DNA of 64,000 nucleotides. It comes from Mucor racemosus (taxonomy: Eukaryota > Mucoromycota > Mucoromycetes > Mucorales > Mucoraceae). The notes under the pieces were generated by a model. It saw only the letters and a list, made by a program, of their open reading frames with translations. It made no database searches and was not told the DNA's origin. A program made the position numbers and the translations under genes. The stretch covers positions 620,001 through 684,000 of the forward strand of contig JAPEHQ010000009.1 in NCBI GenBank assembly GCA_027405735.1, given 5' to 3'. Each line of letters opens with the position of its first letter. Within the stretch, counting starts at the first letter, position 1. Positions 35,588-46,575 of the stretch are shown piece by piece.

Positions 35588-38325
35588 TTAAAAGTTAAGA
35601 CCAACTTCAGGAACGTAACCAGCCTTTTGGTAGTATTCAATAACCTTCTTGGACTTGGCAATAGTAGCTTCAACAGTGATGTCGAACTTGTTGTACAATT
35701 GCTTAATAGGAGCAGAGGCACCGAAAGATCTCATACCAACTTGAGCATGAGAGTAACGTTCCCAACCAGTGACACCGAGAGCTTCAATAGAAACAATAGG
35801 GATACCGGGAGAAAGAACAGACTTTCTGTACTCTTCGGGTTGTTCATCATAAAGTTCAGAACAAGGCATAGAGACAACACGAGTGGCAATACCTTGAGCA
35901 GCGAGCTCCTTGGCGGCATCAACAGCCAAAGAAACTTCAGAACCAGTAGCAACCAAAATTAATTGAGCATTCTCAGGGTTTTGGAGAATATAACCACCAC
36001 GACGGACAGCCTCGATAGAAGAACCTTCGAGTTGAGGCAAGTTTTGACGAGAGAGAGCAATGACAGAGGGACGGTGTTGATCTTCAATGGCAACCAAGTA
36101 AGTACCAGAAACCTCATTACCATCAGCAGGACGGAATGTAAGCATGTTGGGAGTGGCACGAGTCAAAACCAAGGTTTCGATAGGTTGATGAGTAGGACCA
36201 TCTTCACCAAGACCAATAGAATCGTGGGTCATGACATAGATAACACGAAGATGAGAAATAGCTGAGAGACGAGCAGCACCCCAACCGTATCTATAATCAG
36301 ATTAAATAAAAAAGATTAGCTATCTTTTGTCTTACATGTCAAGTTACACTACTATAAGCTTACGTAAGGAAGTTCAAGAAAGTACCACCGAAGGGAATGT
36401 TACCACCAAAGGCAGCTAAACCGTTCATGATGGCAAACATACCGTGTTCACGAACACCATAACGGAAGTAACGACCGCTGTAGTCACCGAGTTCAGTAGA
36501 GGGCTAAAAATTTGCTGATTAGTTTCATGTACATTTTGCATTATATACCAAATTTGCTTACATGTTGGAAATCAACAGCCTTCTTCCAACGAGTAAGGTT
36601 GGAACCAGTCAAATCAGCAGAACCACCCAACAATTCAGGGATAACATCAGAAAGAGCAGTTAAGACACCTTCAGACAACTTACGAGTGGCAACAGCAGCA
36701 TCAGCGGGAGTGAAGCGAGGAAGAGCCTTCTCCCAACCTTCGGGCAACTTACCAGAGAAACGACGTTCAATCTCGGAAGCTTCTTGAGGGAATTCAGCCT
36801 TGTATTGGGCAAAGAGAGCATTCCAAGCTTCTTCAGCCTTAGCACCTTGTTCAGCACGGGCATTGTACAAATCGTAAACCTTTAAGACATTGCGTAATGC
36901 GTGCATTAGTATACAACCATTGACATCTGTCGATCCCTTTTATATATATAATATCTTACCTCTTGGGGAACAACATACTTCTCCTCGGGGTTGAAACCAA
37001 ACTTTTCCTTGACTTGCTTGATATCATCATCTATGCATATATATTTGGTCAGACAATGTACTGCATTGACAATATTTTATTGTACTTACCAGAGAGAGGG
37101 GCACCGTGAACCTTTTCTTCACCTTGGTTCAAAGAACCGTAACCTTTTGATTTAAAAAAGGAAATTTAGTATAATTACCCTGCGATCTTTTAATTTAAAA
37201 CTTACCAATGGTGGTCTTGACCTTGATAAGAGTGGGCTTGTCAGTGACAGACTTGGCTTCCTCAATAGCCTTTTCGATGGAGGCGAAATCACTATCACCA
37301 TCACCGACAATGATAGTTTGCCAGCCGTAAGATTCGAAACGTTGGATGACATCTTCAGTGAAAGAGACCTCAGTGGAACCATCGATGGTGATCTTGTTAT
37401 CATCATAGAGGGCAATCAATTTACCAAGCTTCCAGTGACTACAAAAATGGAAATTCAGGAGTAAATAATAGATCTTCAGGTACAAAATTAAAAATAAACA
37501 AATTACCCGGCAAGAGAGATAGCCTCAGCGGAAACACCTTCTTGAAGACAACCATCACCGAGAATAACATAAGTGTGGTTGTTGAAGAGCTCATAACCGG
37601 GACGGTTGAAGGTAGCGCCATAGTGAGCCTCAGCAGCAGCCAAACCAACGGCATTGGAAATACCTAAAATCAATCAATCTAATTAAGATCCTGATTTCCA
37701 TGCTAAAATCTAGTTACTATTCTACCTTGACCAAGAGGACCAGTGGTGACTTCGATACCAGGAGTATCGTTAACCTCGGGATGACCAGGAGTCCTATCAA
37801 AATCAAGTTAATATTCCGGATTAATATAATTTAAAATGCTTAAATTTTCCGCTGAGAAAGAATGACTCTTAATGTAGCAAGAACATCTCCGCTATTGATT
37901 GGTCATCAAAGCAGGGCACGAAATTAACAAACAAATGAATGTCGCGATTTAAGCTTCCAGGTACTTACTTGGAGTCGAGTTGACGGAATTGCTTCAAATC
38001 CTCGATGGAAACATCATAACCAGCGATATGGAGCATAATGTATTGAAGAGCACAACCATGACCATTGGAAAGAACGAAACGATCACGGTTGATGAACTTG
38101 GGGTTCTTGGGGTTATAAGTCATGAACTTGTTGAACAAGACATGAGCCATAGGAGCACAACCCATGGGAGCACCTAACAATACATACCAAAGTTAGTTGA
38201 TATTGTTGTCGACCATATTTCTTTCGATTAAACTTACCAGGATGACCAGAGTTGGCACCCTTAACTACATCAGCAGCAAGACAACGAACAGTGTCAACAG
38301 CTCTTTGATCAATACTTTGAACCAT
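35588..38325 (-). CDS. TKL1: Transketolase
   Basis: Ten exons: complement(join(35588..36290, 36364..36503, 36562..36879, 36960..37030, 37090..37143, 37206..37438, 37507..37663, 37726..37793, 37969..38173, 38238..38325)), 678 residues. It has [22 protein letters not shown], the thiamine-diphosphate motif starting [10 protein letters not shown] and ending in YDDN, and HQPIETL in the pyrimidine domain. [17 protein letters not shown] carries the substrate-binding His. Transketolase moves two-carbon ketol units in the non-oxidative pentose phosphate pathway using TPP and Mg2+. The length matches fungal enzymes (about 680). Codon use is C-rich at third positions compared with neighbours, suggesting high expression. 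It is convergent with the sterol glucosyltransferase; 264 bp separate the stops. Confidence 0.97.
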
Positions 38326-38403
38326 ACTTGATAATTTCTTTTTTTTAAAAAAAGTAAAGAAGAAGAGAAAAATAGATCAAAATGTCTCTTCTCGGAGCGG
38401 GCC

Positions 38404-38413
38404 TTTATATATA
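38404..38413 (-). promoter_or_regulatory. Candidate TATA box of transketolase
   Basis: TATATATAAA on the minus strand lies about 80-90 bp upstream of the ATG. It is followed by a C/T-rich leader, typical of a highly expressed fungal gene. Confidence 0.5.
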
Positions 38414-41400
38414 AGAGTTTTGTTGACATCTATATCCTTAATCCTTCACTTTTAACGTCACATTTTGGGGTAAACAATGTACTATGTGGGGGGAGATATA
38501 AAAGACGGGGACCCGTCTTTCTATTATAAATCATTAAAGAGATTATACTGATTAGAATAATATTATACATTTTGAATAAGGTTTATATGTAGATTAAAAT
38601 CAATACATATTTGTAAATGACCCATTATTATGACGTAAAATATTATAAATAAAAGATAGAGATTTCAAGGCAAATCATAAAAAAGGGCCAAAGAAGGATT
38701 ATGCATTTCTGGGTGACATACAAGCTTATAGTCAGGATGAGTTACAGAGCAATTATGCTATTCAATTGTATATGGAAACTTACAATAAATAAGATATACA
38801 TTTTATCATGACATTTACATTTAGTATAAGACATCAAAATGTGCAAAAAGACCATATCGATAATGCAAAAAAAAAAAAAAAAAAAAAAAAAATAGCATCA
38901 AATCATATAATGTAGTTTCGGTGGTTATCAAAATGCAATGTGTGCCTGAAACTTAGAAAGATGGTACCTGATCTATATCATACAGTTTTAACATGTATAC
39001 AACAGTATTTTTTCGGGGCATTTCAAACTTGTTGAAGTGTTTGACGAAACTATAACCTTTTTAAATGTTTGTAGAACAGATTACTGATAACTTTATGCCC
39101 AGTTTGTACGCCCTGAGAGATATATATGTGCTCCAAATTCTGATGTTTGATATTTAAGACTTGAGTATACTATTAATGGTCTTTTGATCTACATTTATGA
39201 CTCCATTTAGTGGACACATGGATAAGGAAAACCCAATTCAAGGGACACTCTATTTTCCTAATTTTCGTCAAGGAATTTCACTGCCATTTTCCACTATTTC
39301 GATTTTGTGGATAATGGAAAAGTTTTTTGACTAGTCTATTGAATTACAAAATTTGAAGATATTATTGGATAAAATAGTGTTAAACCAATAATAAGTCCAG
39401 TTGATTTCTTACGTAATTGCTAGAAAACATAGGAACATGCGGTGCCCAACTTTTTTCAATAATTGCGCCATGGGTTTTCAAATTATATTCCGTTTTACTT
39501 TTTGTAGCGTAAAAGCTACTTCAATGCAGCAGAAAACTCAATTTAACAAACATCTTTTCCATTTCCCACCGTGTCCACTAAATCGAGTCATGATATTCAC
39601 ATTGGAAAACTTGAATACTTGCCGTCCAAGACCTTTGAAATTTCAAAAGTCTTTTGATAAAACATGGCGAATGATGGCTGGATCGAATCGAAGTGCGTGG
39701 TGAAAAGTTCTTTATATATATAGCTCGTAAAGTATTGCTGAAACAGAAAAATTTAACAGCTATTTTTGCGAGTGTATGTAAATAAAAGCACGACTTTGAA
39801 TCTTTGGATTGGCGTTGTATGTCATTGAAATCGGTTAAAAGTTCCTAATCTTCAAAAACAGAGCGTCTCACTCTTTCTAATGACTGGCCTCATAAAAAAC
39901 ACTTTTTAGGATATACCTTCAGTATTTCTAAATATATATGAATTGGTCGCATTATGCTAACTGTTCCTGAATTTATTTTATATCTCACGAATGATTCAAA
40001 AACACGTAAAACTCATTACTTTTTCCTTGAAACTGGGTTATATTTTTCATTCCTGCTCAACTTTTTTTTTCACTAAATAACACCAAGAAAAAATTATATG
40101 CCAATGTACCTGAGATGTTCAGCTTTAATTCAAAAACGAGTATCCGGAAATATCCTACTTTTTGCAGTTGGTATTAATTTTTCAGTGCTAAGGTTTCAGC
40201 GTATTTTACTGCTAATGGATTGAAAACTTTGAGGCTTCATATCTTCAGAAAAAATTAAGCTATACTAATACTTTCCAATAATAAAATTTACTTGTTTTGA
40301 AGTGCTCTATAACATATTTTAATATAAAAAAATTCTGAGCACCTTTATTTTTTTCTCATTTTTTTGGCATTTCTATTGTAGGTTTCAAAATATTTGTTAA
40401 ATTGAACAGCGTTTTTTTTTACATTCATATCATCAAGCTCGTTGAGCTCTCTCGGATCTAATTTAGTTTTTTTCAAAATATTGATTTTTCGTGGAGATAT
40501 TCTCAAAAATATGTACAAAAATATACCTTCATTTCTAGCTTCCATTTTTTCCTTATATACCCTCATCTAAAATTCTGAATCTCAAAAAATTTGGATAAAA
40601 ATCTGGTTTTCTCTACGAAAAATGCAGCTAAAAAATTCCGCAATAGCTCGATCGATAGATAATGTTTTTGCGCATTATTTCAATTAGTTATATTTTAAAT
40701 ATGCTTATAAAAAGTGACGTGTATCTTCAAAAAACCTCCAAATTTTTAATTGCATTTTACGCAAAATTTAATGTGGAATGTTTGTCTGATTTTTATTTAT
40801 ATGAATGAAAAATCCAAAACTGTACAAAAACCACTTAATACGCTAGGTTGATTTACTTTTCAGTTCATGAGCAATTAAATGATTTTGTTTTTTTCATCAT
40901 TTTTCGTCCATTTTTTAAAATAAATTTTGGGACCCAGTTATCATAAGCTGTAAGCTGTGATATCGACTATTATTTTGATTATCTCGATGAAAAATCAATA
41001 TTTTTCGCTGAAACAAAAAATGCAGAGTAGCAGTCAATTAGACCTATCTTGTGAATAAAGAAATTAAGCCCTGGATAATGAATTTTAAGTTTTACAAAAT
41101 AATAAACTAATATTTACAACTGCAGAAAACAAAGAAAAAAATCCCATCCTTATGAATATTGATCCAATTAATCTCCAATCATACATGATGGTAGATTTAA
41201 ATATATCTTGCATAAAAATTTGTATTTCTACTTTCACAAATCACTGTAAATTGAGAAAACCATCAGCAAAACATGATATTTCTGTCCAATAAAACCACTT
41301 GTGTCCTATATTTTCATATTTGATAAATAATACTTAAAAAAGAATACAATCCAAGGAGAATGAGTAATGAATTAGTCCTTCAACTGTATAATATGTTGTA

Positions 41401-41611
41401 AATGTATGTAACAAAGAAAGATAAGTACGTGAGAATTGGTCAATCTTTATTAAATATAAAAAACGAGATGGGGAAATCAAATGAAGGGTGAATGTCTACT
41501 GCTATTTATATTTGATTTAAGGATTGCTTACACACCTGTCTAGAACAATGTTCTCATACTAAAATTTAGTGTCAATCCTCACTTATGCTAATGCAATTAT
41601 ATTCAGATATA
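38414..41611. other. Intergenic, with poly(A) tract and family A copy
   Basis: No gene is supported. An uninterrupted A tract of about 23 bases lies at 38869-38892. The family A copy A2 occupies 39845-41060. An ATG-led frame at 39401-39703 has no recognisable features. Confidence 0.55.
39845..41060 (+). repeat. Dispersed repeat family A, near-full copy A2
   Basis: It aligns end to end by eye with 47285-48530 and, inverted, with 60480-61640. Landmarks in order are 'ttttaggatatacctt', 'tatatctca', 'aacacgtaaaa', 'ttttttcactaaataacacc', 'atgtacctgagatgt', 'atgaggcttcatatct-like', 'gttgagctctctcgga', 'attgatttttcgtggagatat', 'gaaaaatgcagct', 'aactgtacaaaaacc' and 'ctatcttgtgaat'. It has no large ORF. 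A small minus-strand frame (40345-40566) has a counterpart in the copy at 61 kb. Confidence 0.85.
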
Positions 41612-41640
41612 ACGTGCCACCAACTTTAAACCTGCACAAA
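41612..41640 (+). repeat. Left terminal inverted repeat of the DNA transposon
   Basis: It begins ACGTGCCACCAACTTTAAAC and is flanked on the left by TA. Confidence 0.85.
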
Positions 41641-41654
41641 TTTTAACTTTTTTC

Positions 41655-42295
41655 AAGAGCTATCAACTCACCCAAAACTAACGATACAATAAAAAAAATC
41701 CATAACAATCATTATTTAAACCTTTGTAAACAATTGTTATGGCTCGAATACTTAATTTTACTATAAAATCATTCTGTTGATAGCCTTTGAAAATAGACGG
41801 TATTTCAAAATCTAAGCTGTGTGCTCTTAGGTGAGGGTAACTTTTGAAACAAGGATACTTTGTGATACATAACCTCCTTACCTTAAACCCAGCTTACGTA
41901 AGCAATACCTGAAATCACCATTTTCGCTATCAACTTACTCAAAAATACTAAGACACTAAATCGGATACATAACAATTGTTGTTTAGAGTTTTGATAACAG
42001 CTTTAATAACTGCAGTGATGAATTTTACTATGGCAATAATTTATGGATGGCCTTTGAAAATATTATGTGGTTTCGCAGACTTTAAGCTGGGGTATCGACG
42101 TAGCACCAGCTTACAAAAAAAAATCTTCAAGACCTATCAACTTTCCGAAAAATAAAGATATAATAAATCAGAGCCATAACAATCATTATTTAAACCTTTG
42201 TGAACAATTGTTATGGCTTTAATAGTTATTTTTACTATTAAATCATTTTACTGATAGCTGTTGAAAATAGGCGGTACTGCAAATATTTTTGGGTA
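41655..42295 (+). repeat. Subterminal repeats with hairpins in the DNA transposon
   Basis: Three related units start at about 41658, 41927 and 42134, each with 'ctatcaactt/c' followed by 'ataacaat'. Units 1 and 3 are close copies. Each carries the 10-11 bp stem CCATAACAAT paired with ATTGTTATGG around a loop of about 23 bases (41700-41709 with 41733-41742; 42173-42183 with 42207-42217). The middle unit is degenerate. Arrays like this often serve as transposase-binding sites. Confidence 0.75.
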
Positions 42296-42399
42296 GGAAA
42301 TAAGGCTTGGCTACAAAGAATTAAAGTTATACTCCGTTATTTAAATTATTCAGGGAGGATCAAAGTTTTACATCATCTATACACTCAATTTTTATTACT

Positions 42400-44475
42400 A
42401 TGCCTCCACTCACAGCTAGAAAAAAAGCTTATCAAAATAGAGTAAAAAGCGATACAAGCCAGTTTATACGTGTTGATAATGAAGATTGGGAGATGATTGA
42501 TTCCGACATCGCCGAATTAAACAGTGCAGCCCAGATGTGCAATTCAAATCCTGAAATCCGTAGATCAGTGAATGAAATTTTAGTCGACACGACTAGAAAA
42601 AGCAACAGGCCTTTTTGGTATTCGAAAAATTCAAGGACGACACTCTGGAGACGTGAAAAGGAGAATGAAGCTGTCGATGAGAGACATAAACTGGAGAGAT
42701 TTGGTTTTGTTCCGCTGGTCCCAGCAATTCCTGTAGAAGAGCGACAAGCATTAAGTCTTAAGGACAAAGAAATTATGCAAATAAAAGAAACATTTCCAAA
42801 ACTTCAAGAATTTGTGAAGCCGGTGATGAACTCGAAGCATGAAGGAAGCAAAACTGAGACTTATAATTTTGTGCGATACTCTTCGATCAATTATTACTTT
42901 ATCAAAAGACTTGAAGGTGATAAAACACTTTCAGCTTCGCGTAAAGCAGCTAGAATCTACTGGCCTAAAAACAACGTAACTTATCGTGCTATGACAATTG
43001 TTAAATGGGCCAAGGAGTTCATTTGTGAGGGTGTGTTGTCAAACCATAACCAAGGCTGCCATTCAAAAAGAAAATGTTTTCTGAATGATTCTGATGTAAA
43101 ACAAATTGTTCTTGAAGAAATCCGCAAAACAAAGCCTGCAGAGCGGTCTTTGGTCGTTATCAAGGAGTATATTGACAAAGTGGTTGTCCCTTCAATCTTA
43201 GGTGTTACTGATAGATGTGTAAGTCAGACTACTATCAGCAAGTATCTCCATGAATGGGGTTACGCCTATAGAAAAAACCAAAAGACTATCTATTTTGATG
43301 GCCATGAACGGGAAGATGTGGTCGCATATAGAGATTTTTGGTCACAAAGGATGCTTCAGTATATGGAAAAGATGGATTTTTACACAGGAGAGAACGAAGA
43401 AGATGTGTTGGAACCTGTTGGATTAGAATATTATGAAAAAAAGTATGTGTTCGTTACCCATGATGAAAGCACCTTCTACGCTAATGACGGTAAAAATGAC
43501 TTGTGGTTGGCTGATGGTGAGAACTATATTCGTAAGAAGGGTCCAGGTTCCTCGATAATGGTAAGCGAATTCCAATGTCCCTGTCATGGAACTATGAAAA
43601 TCAGAAGTTGGTCATCTAGGACGTTGTTTAAAGCAGGTGATTCCAGAGAAGGTTGGTGGACTTCAAAACACATGGTTGAACAGCTGAAAGAAAATGCAAT
43701 TGGGCTTTTTGAAGCACTCCATCCAAACTGTCAAGCTATTTTTCTTTTCGATAACAGCTCCAACCATGGCGCTTTCGCTGATGATGCTCTGGTGGTTACT
43801 CGCATGACCTTAAACGAGAAGCCGTGGTCCTTAAATGAGAAGTTCCAGTTCCGTGATACTTGGTATATCTGCAAAGCCACTGGTTTGCGGAAACCACAGA
43901 CTTTCTTTTACAATAAAGAGATTATCACGAATAAAAAGGGATGCGTCAAGACGAAGAAGGTCCGTTACTTCAAAGGAATCAAGTCGATCTTAGAAGAAAG
44001 AGGACGATGGGTTGGCCATGATGTTGAAGGCCAAAAATGGAAACTGCATTGTGGTGCTCCCGAACGTGTCAATCCCATTTGTTGTGCTCGTCATTTTTTG
44101 GAAAACTGCCCTGATTTTGTTCAACAGAAATCTGCTTTGCAGGAAATAATTGAAGAATCTGGACACATCTTCGAATTATACCCGAAGTACCATTGCGAAT
44201 GCAATTGGATTGAAATGTACTGGGGTGCTGCCAAGAGGGAAGCTCGTTTGCGATGTGACTATACGTTCAAGTCTCTGGAGAAAAATATCCATTCTTTTCT
44301 GGATACCTCTGGTAACCTGACTCAAATCAGACGTTATTTCAGAAGGTCGATGGACTACATCGAAGCTTATAGCAAATGTAGAGACGGTAGAGAAGTTGTC
44401 CAAGAAGTTAAGAAATTTGTGGAAAAAAAATATTTATCCCATAGAAAAGTTAGAATTCCTAACGATTTGTTATAA
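42400..44475 (+). CDS. DDE transposase of IS630/Tc1/mariner type with an insertion between catalytic residues
   Basis: One intronless frame of 691 residues. A helix-turn-helix-like region lies near 185-210 (TYRAMTIVKWAKEF) and a second at about 275-300 (SQTTISKYLHEWGYAYR). IYFDGHEREDVVAYRDFW leads into the catalytic domain. Candidate catalytic residues are D355 (VTHDESTFYAND), D451 (FLFDNSSNHG) and E605 (CNWIEMYWGAAKREAR). The D-to-E gap of 153 residues is far larger than the 34-41 of classic Tc1/mariner. It holds a Cys/His-rich insertion (CGAPERVNPICCARHFLENC). Proteins of this layout occur, from memory, as uncharacterised ORFs in other fungi. The gene has no stops or frameshifts and lies within matching TIRs, so it may be functional. 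Confidence 0.85.
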   Translation: MPPLTARKKAYQNRVKSDTSQFIRVDNEDWEMIDSDIAELNSAAQMCNSNPEIRRSVNEILVDTTRKSNRPFWYSKNSRTTLWRREKENEAVDERHKLERFGFVPLVPAIPVEERQALSLKDKEIMQIKETFPKLQEFVKPVMNSKHEGSKTETYNFVRYSSINYYFIKRLEGDKTLSASRKAARIYWPKNNVTYRAMTIVKWAKEFICEGVLSNHNQGCHSKRKCFLNDSDVKQIVLEEIRKTKPAERSLVVIKEYIDKVVVPSILGVTDRCVSQTTISKYLHEWGYAYRKNQKTIYFDGHEREDVVAYRDFWSQRMLQYMEKMDFYTGENEEDVLEPVGLEYYEKKYVFVTHDESTFYANDGKNDLWLADGENYIRKKGPGSSIMVSEFQCPCHGTMKIRSWSSRTLFKAGDSREGWWTSKHMVEQLKENAIGLFEALHPNCQAIFLFDNSSNHGAFADDALVVTRMTLNEKPWSLNEKFQFRDTWYICKATGLRKPQTFFYNKEIITNKKGCVKTKKVRYFKGIKSILEERGRWVGHDVEGQKWKLHCGAPERVNPICCARHFLENCPDFVQQKSALQEIIEESGHIFELYPKYHCECNWIEMYWGAAKREARLRCDYTFKSLEKNIHSFLDTSGNLTQIRRYFRRSMDYIEAYSKCRDGREVVQEVKKFVEKKYLSHRKVRIPNDLL

Positions 44476-44622
44476 AAATAAAATGTTTGTTTAAACTTAT
44501 TATACTTCTCAATCTCTCAAATAACAAATGAGCTACATCATCTGCCATGAGATGCCTCCAAAAAAAAAGCATACTGAAATAGCGGTGTTTAAAAGTAAAT
44601 AAAAATTGAAACAAAATTAAGG

Positions 44623-44651
44623 TTTACACAGATTTAAAGCTGGTGGCACGT
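44623..44651 (-). repeat. Right terminal inverted repeat of the DNA transposon
   Basis: The reverse complement begins ACGTGCCACCAGCTTTAAAT, matching the left end. It is followed by TA at 44652-44653. Confidence 0.85.
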
Positions 44652-44653
44652 TA

Positions 44654-45407
44654 GATGATCAGTCTAAAGTCTTTAGTTGCTCTTGGCAACATTAATTATT
44701 AATATTCTTTACTTTCCATCTTTTATTGTAAGTCTAGATTATCAGAACTTAGCTTATGTGATTATCAGGGTAATCATTTACAGTGTTTATATGACACATA
44801 TGCTAAATATGTTAAGGAATAGTTTATTGTCATATTTAAACTACGATTTAAGGTACATTTATATATGCAAATACAACATAATAAAAACAAGATATCGTTT
44901 ATTCAGATATAAAAGTATGGCCTTTTTTTATATTGATTTGACATTGAGATCCTGAGATGTAATTTAAGGCACTATTAAACCATTCGATATGCTTGATAGT
45001 AATCTATGAATTGAATGGATTAATCATAATTTAATTGTGCTTGCAGAGCTTATGAGTTGCCTTGTTCGAATGTTGCGCTGAATATGCTTGGATATTGATT
45101 TGATAGCTATTTGATTAACTAACCGCTGTTATGAAATAATATGGTGTCATAATTGAAGTCCAAACGTTCTTGTTAATTTCTGCTGGATATAATATTTAGC
45201 ACGCTAGGAGTTTTTTATTTATAATATCCGATATCAAGATTTTGTGATTCAATGCATGTCGTAGTCAATAGATTGTAAGATTCACTATGAGGTAAAAGTT
45301 TCTTGATTCCATTATGTATGCCTTTATGTTACAATTAGTAATACTCTATTTGTTACTTACTGGATGAAAACTAAAATCAAAATATATATTGACAGTAGTA
45401 GGCTTAC
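44654..45407. other. Intergenic, nothing recognised
   Basis: The stretch is AT-rich, with short frames only (for example 44677-44955) lacking protein-like features. Confidence 0.5.
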
Positions 45408-46234
45408 TGTGGAACAGGTAGAGATATTCAAGGAAAAAAACTATAAAAAACAATAGGAATTCGACTAGATAACGCTAGGTTTTTATTATCAAGTAGAACT
45501 TAATTGACTCTTCTTTGAAAGGAAGATGCCCTTCTATTTATACATAATTTCTAATCGAATTACCAATTTAGAACATTTGTCAAACCATGGTGTTCAACAT
45601 GCAAGTCAAGCAAAGCCATATTCCATGCGTCTATCATCATGCTACTATTAAATCATAGAAGCATGATTCTAATATATCCACACAATATCCAAATGCTCAT
45701 TCTTTCGGTAAATCACAGGTCAATAATTATATTTTGCTAGGATCCACATTGATTTATCAAAATATGTTTAGGTTAAATAAAATTAGAAATTTAATCAAGT
45801 AAAGAGATATCGTTTATTGGAATGAAATTAATAAGGTTTATATACTATTTGATTTGGGGAGTTAATGGTGTGGTAAGGTAGTTTAGATGTTATTTAATAG
45901 TAATGTGTCATGTTGGTATATCATGTTGGAATATCGCACTGGCGTATTATGCTTTTGTACCATGCTTCTATACCATGCTTCTATACCACGCTTTTAGGAG
46001 CATTGTATAGTTAATATTTAATTAAGGAACTTCCGGTTCCGGGTCTGTCTGTTATTGTTTACTTTCTTGGATTTGACATGATCCGGTTTAAGAATGATAC
46101 ATCACACATCTCGGTTATAGGATTACTTGCTGTATCAATCAGACATGTCAGATCAGAGTGATTCCTGATTTATCCCAGCAGTAATTCAAGTTAGACACCA
46201 GATGAAATGGAGATCTAAATGAATGTAATCCACA
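45408..46234 (-). mobile_element. Solo LTR (827 bp), minus orientation
   Basis: It is the inverted counterpart of the LTR at 62857-63324. On its own strand it starts TGTGGATTAC and ends TTCCACA, giving TG...CA ends with a TGTGGA/TCCACA terminal inverted repeat. The 7-base direct repeat GGCTTAC flanks it (45401-45407 and 46235-46241). Compared with the shorter copy it has about 360 extra bases, bounded by CACAT direct repeats (45745-45749 and 46105-46109). No internal retrotransposon sequence accompanies it, so it is a solo LTR. Confidence 0.85.
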
Positions 46235-46475
46235 GGCTTACAATACAGTTTACATTATTAAATTATTGCATGCAGAATGTGTCTACTTTTGTAAAATATC
46301 TTGTGCTTGTAAAATAAGATATTCATGAAGAAAATGGATTTCCGAAATAGCACTAAAAATACTGGAGTAGAGAAAAGAAGAAAACAATTGGTAGTCTTTT
46401 GAAAGTTGCGCATTGAAATGTAAAACGAAAAAAAAGCGAGGGGGTGATTAGCTGCGCTTCTAGCCCGGCAAGCAC

Positions 46476-46575
46476 AAGTTCCGAAGAAAATCTGTTTACA
46501 CGAGTTTCGAACCCACAACCTCTCCGCTTGAACTAGCTGTAAAGCGCATAAGTCTAGCAATTAGGACAAACGTCC
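46476..46575 (-). other. tRNA-like segment (B-box-like), possible tRNA relic or SINE head
   Basis: The minus strand contains GTGGGTTCGAAACTC, close to the pol III B box GGTTCGANNCC. A CGCTT...AAGCG stem lies upstream in the position of an anticodon arm. Weak acceptor-like pairing (GTTTG with TAAAC) joins the ends. The D arm and position 8-9 bases do not fit a normal tRNA, so I do not call a functional tRNA. Confidence 0.3.

Larger units (their letters stand above)
41612..44651 (+). mobile_element. Intact-looking TA-flanked DNA transposon (IS630/Tc1/mariner-like), 3040 bp
   Basis: Terminal inverted repeats of about 29 bp start ACGTGCCACCA at both ends. They match at 24 of 29 positions, and all five differences are transitions. 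The element is flanked by TA at 41610-41611 and 44652-44653, the target duplication of the IS630/Tc1/mariner superfamily. It contains one uninterrupted transposase gene (42400-44475) in plus orientation. A long left subterminal region carries hairpin-bearing repeats. TIRs, target duplication and an open transposase together suggest a recently active copy. Confidence 0.85.

Noticed and set aside
39401..39703. 100-codon plus-strand frame near family A
   Set aside because: It has no recognisable domain or start context, and neighbouring sequence is repeat-derived.
46258..46560. 100-codon minus-strand frame
   Set aside because: It overlaps the tRNA-like segment, and composition is not protein-like.
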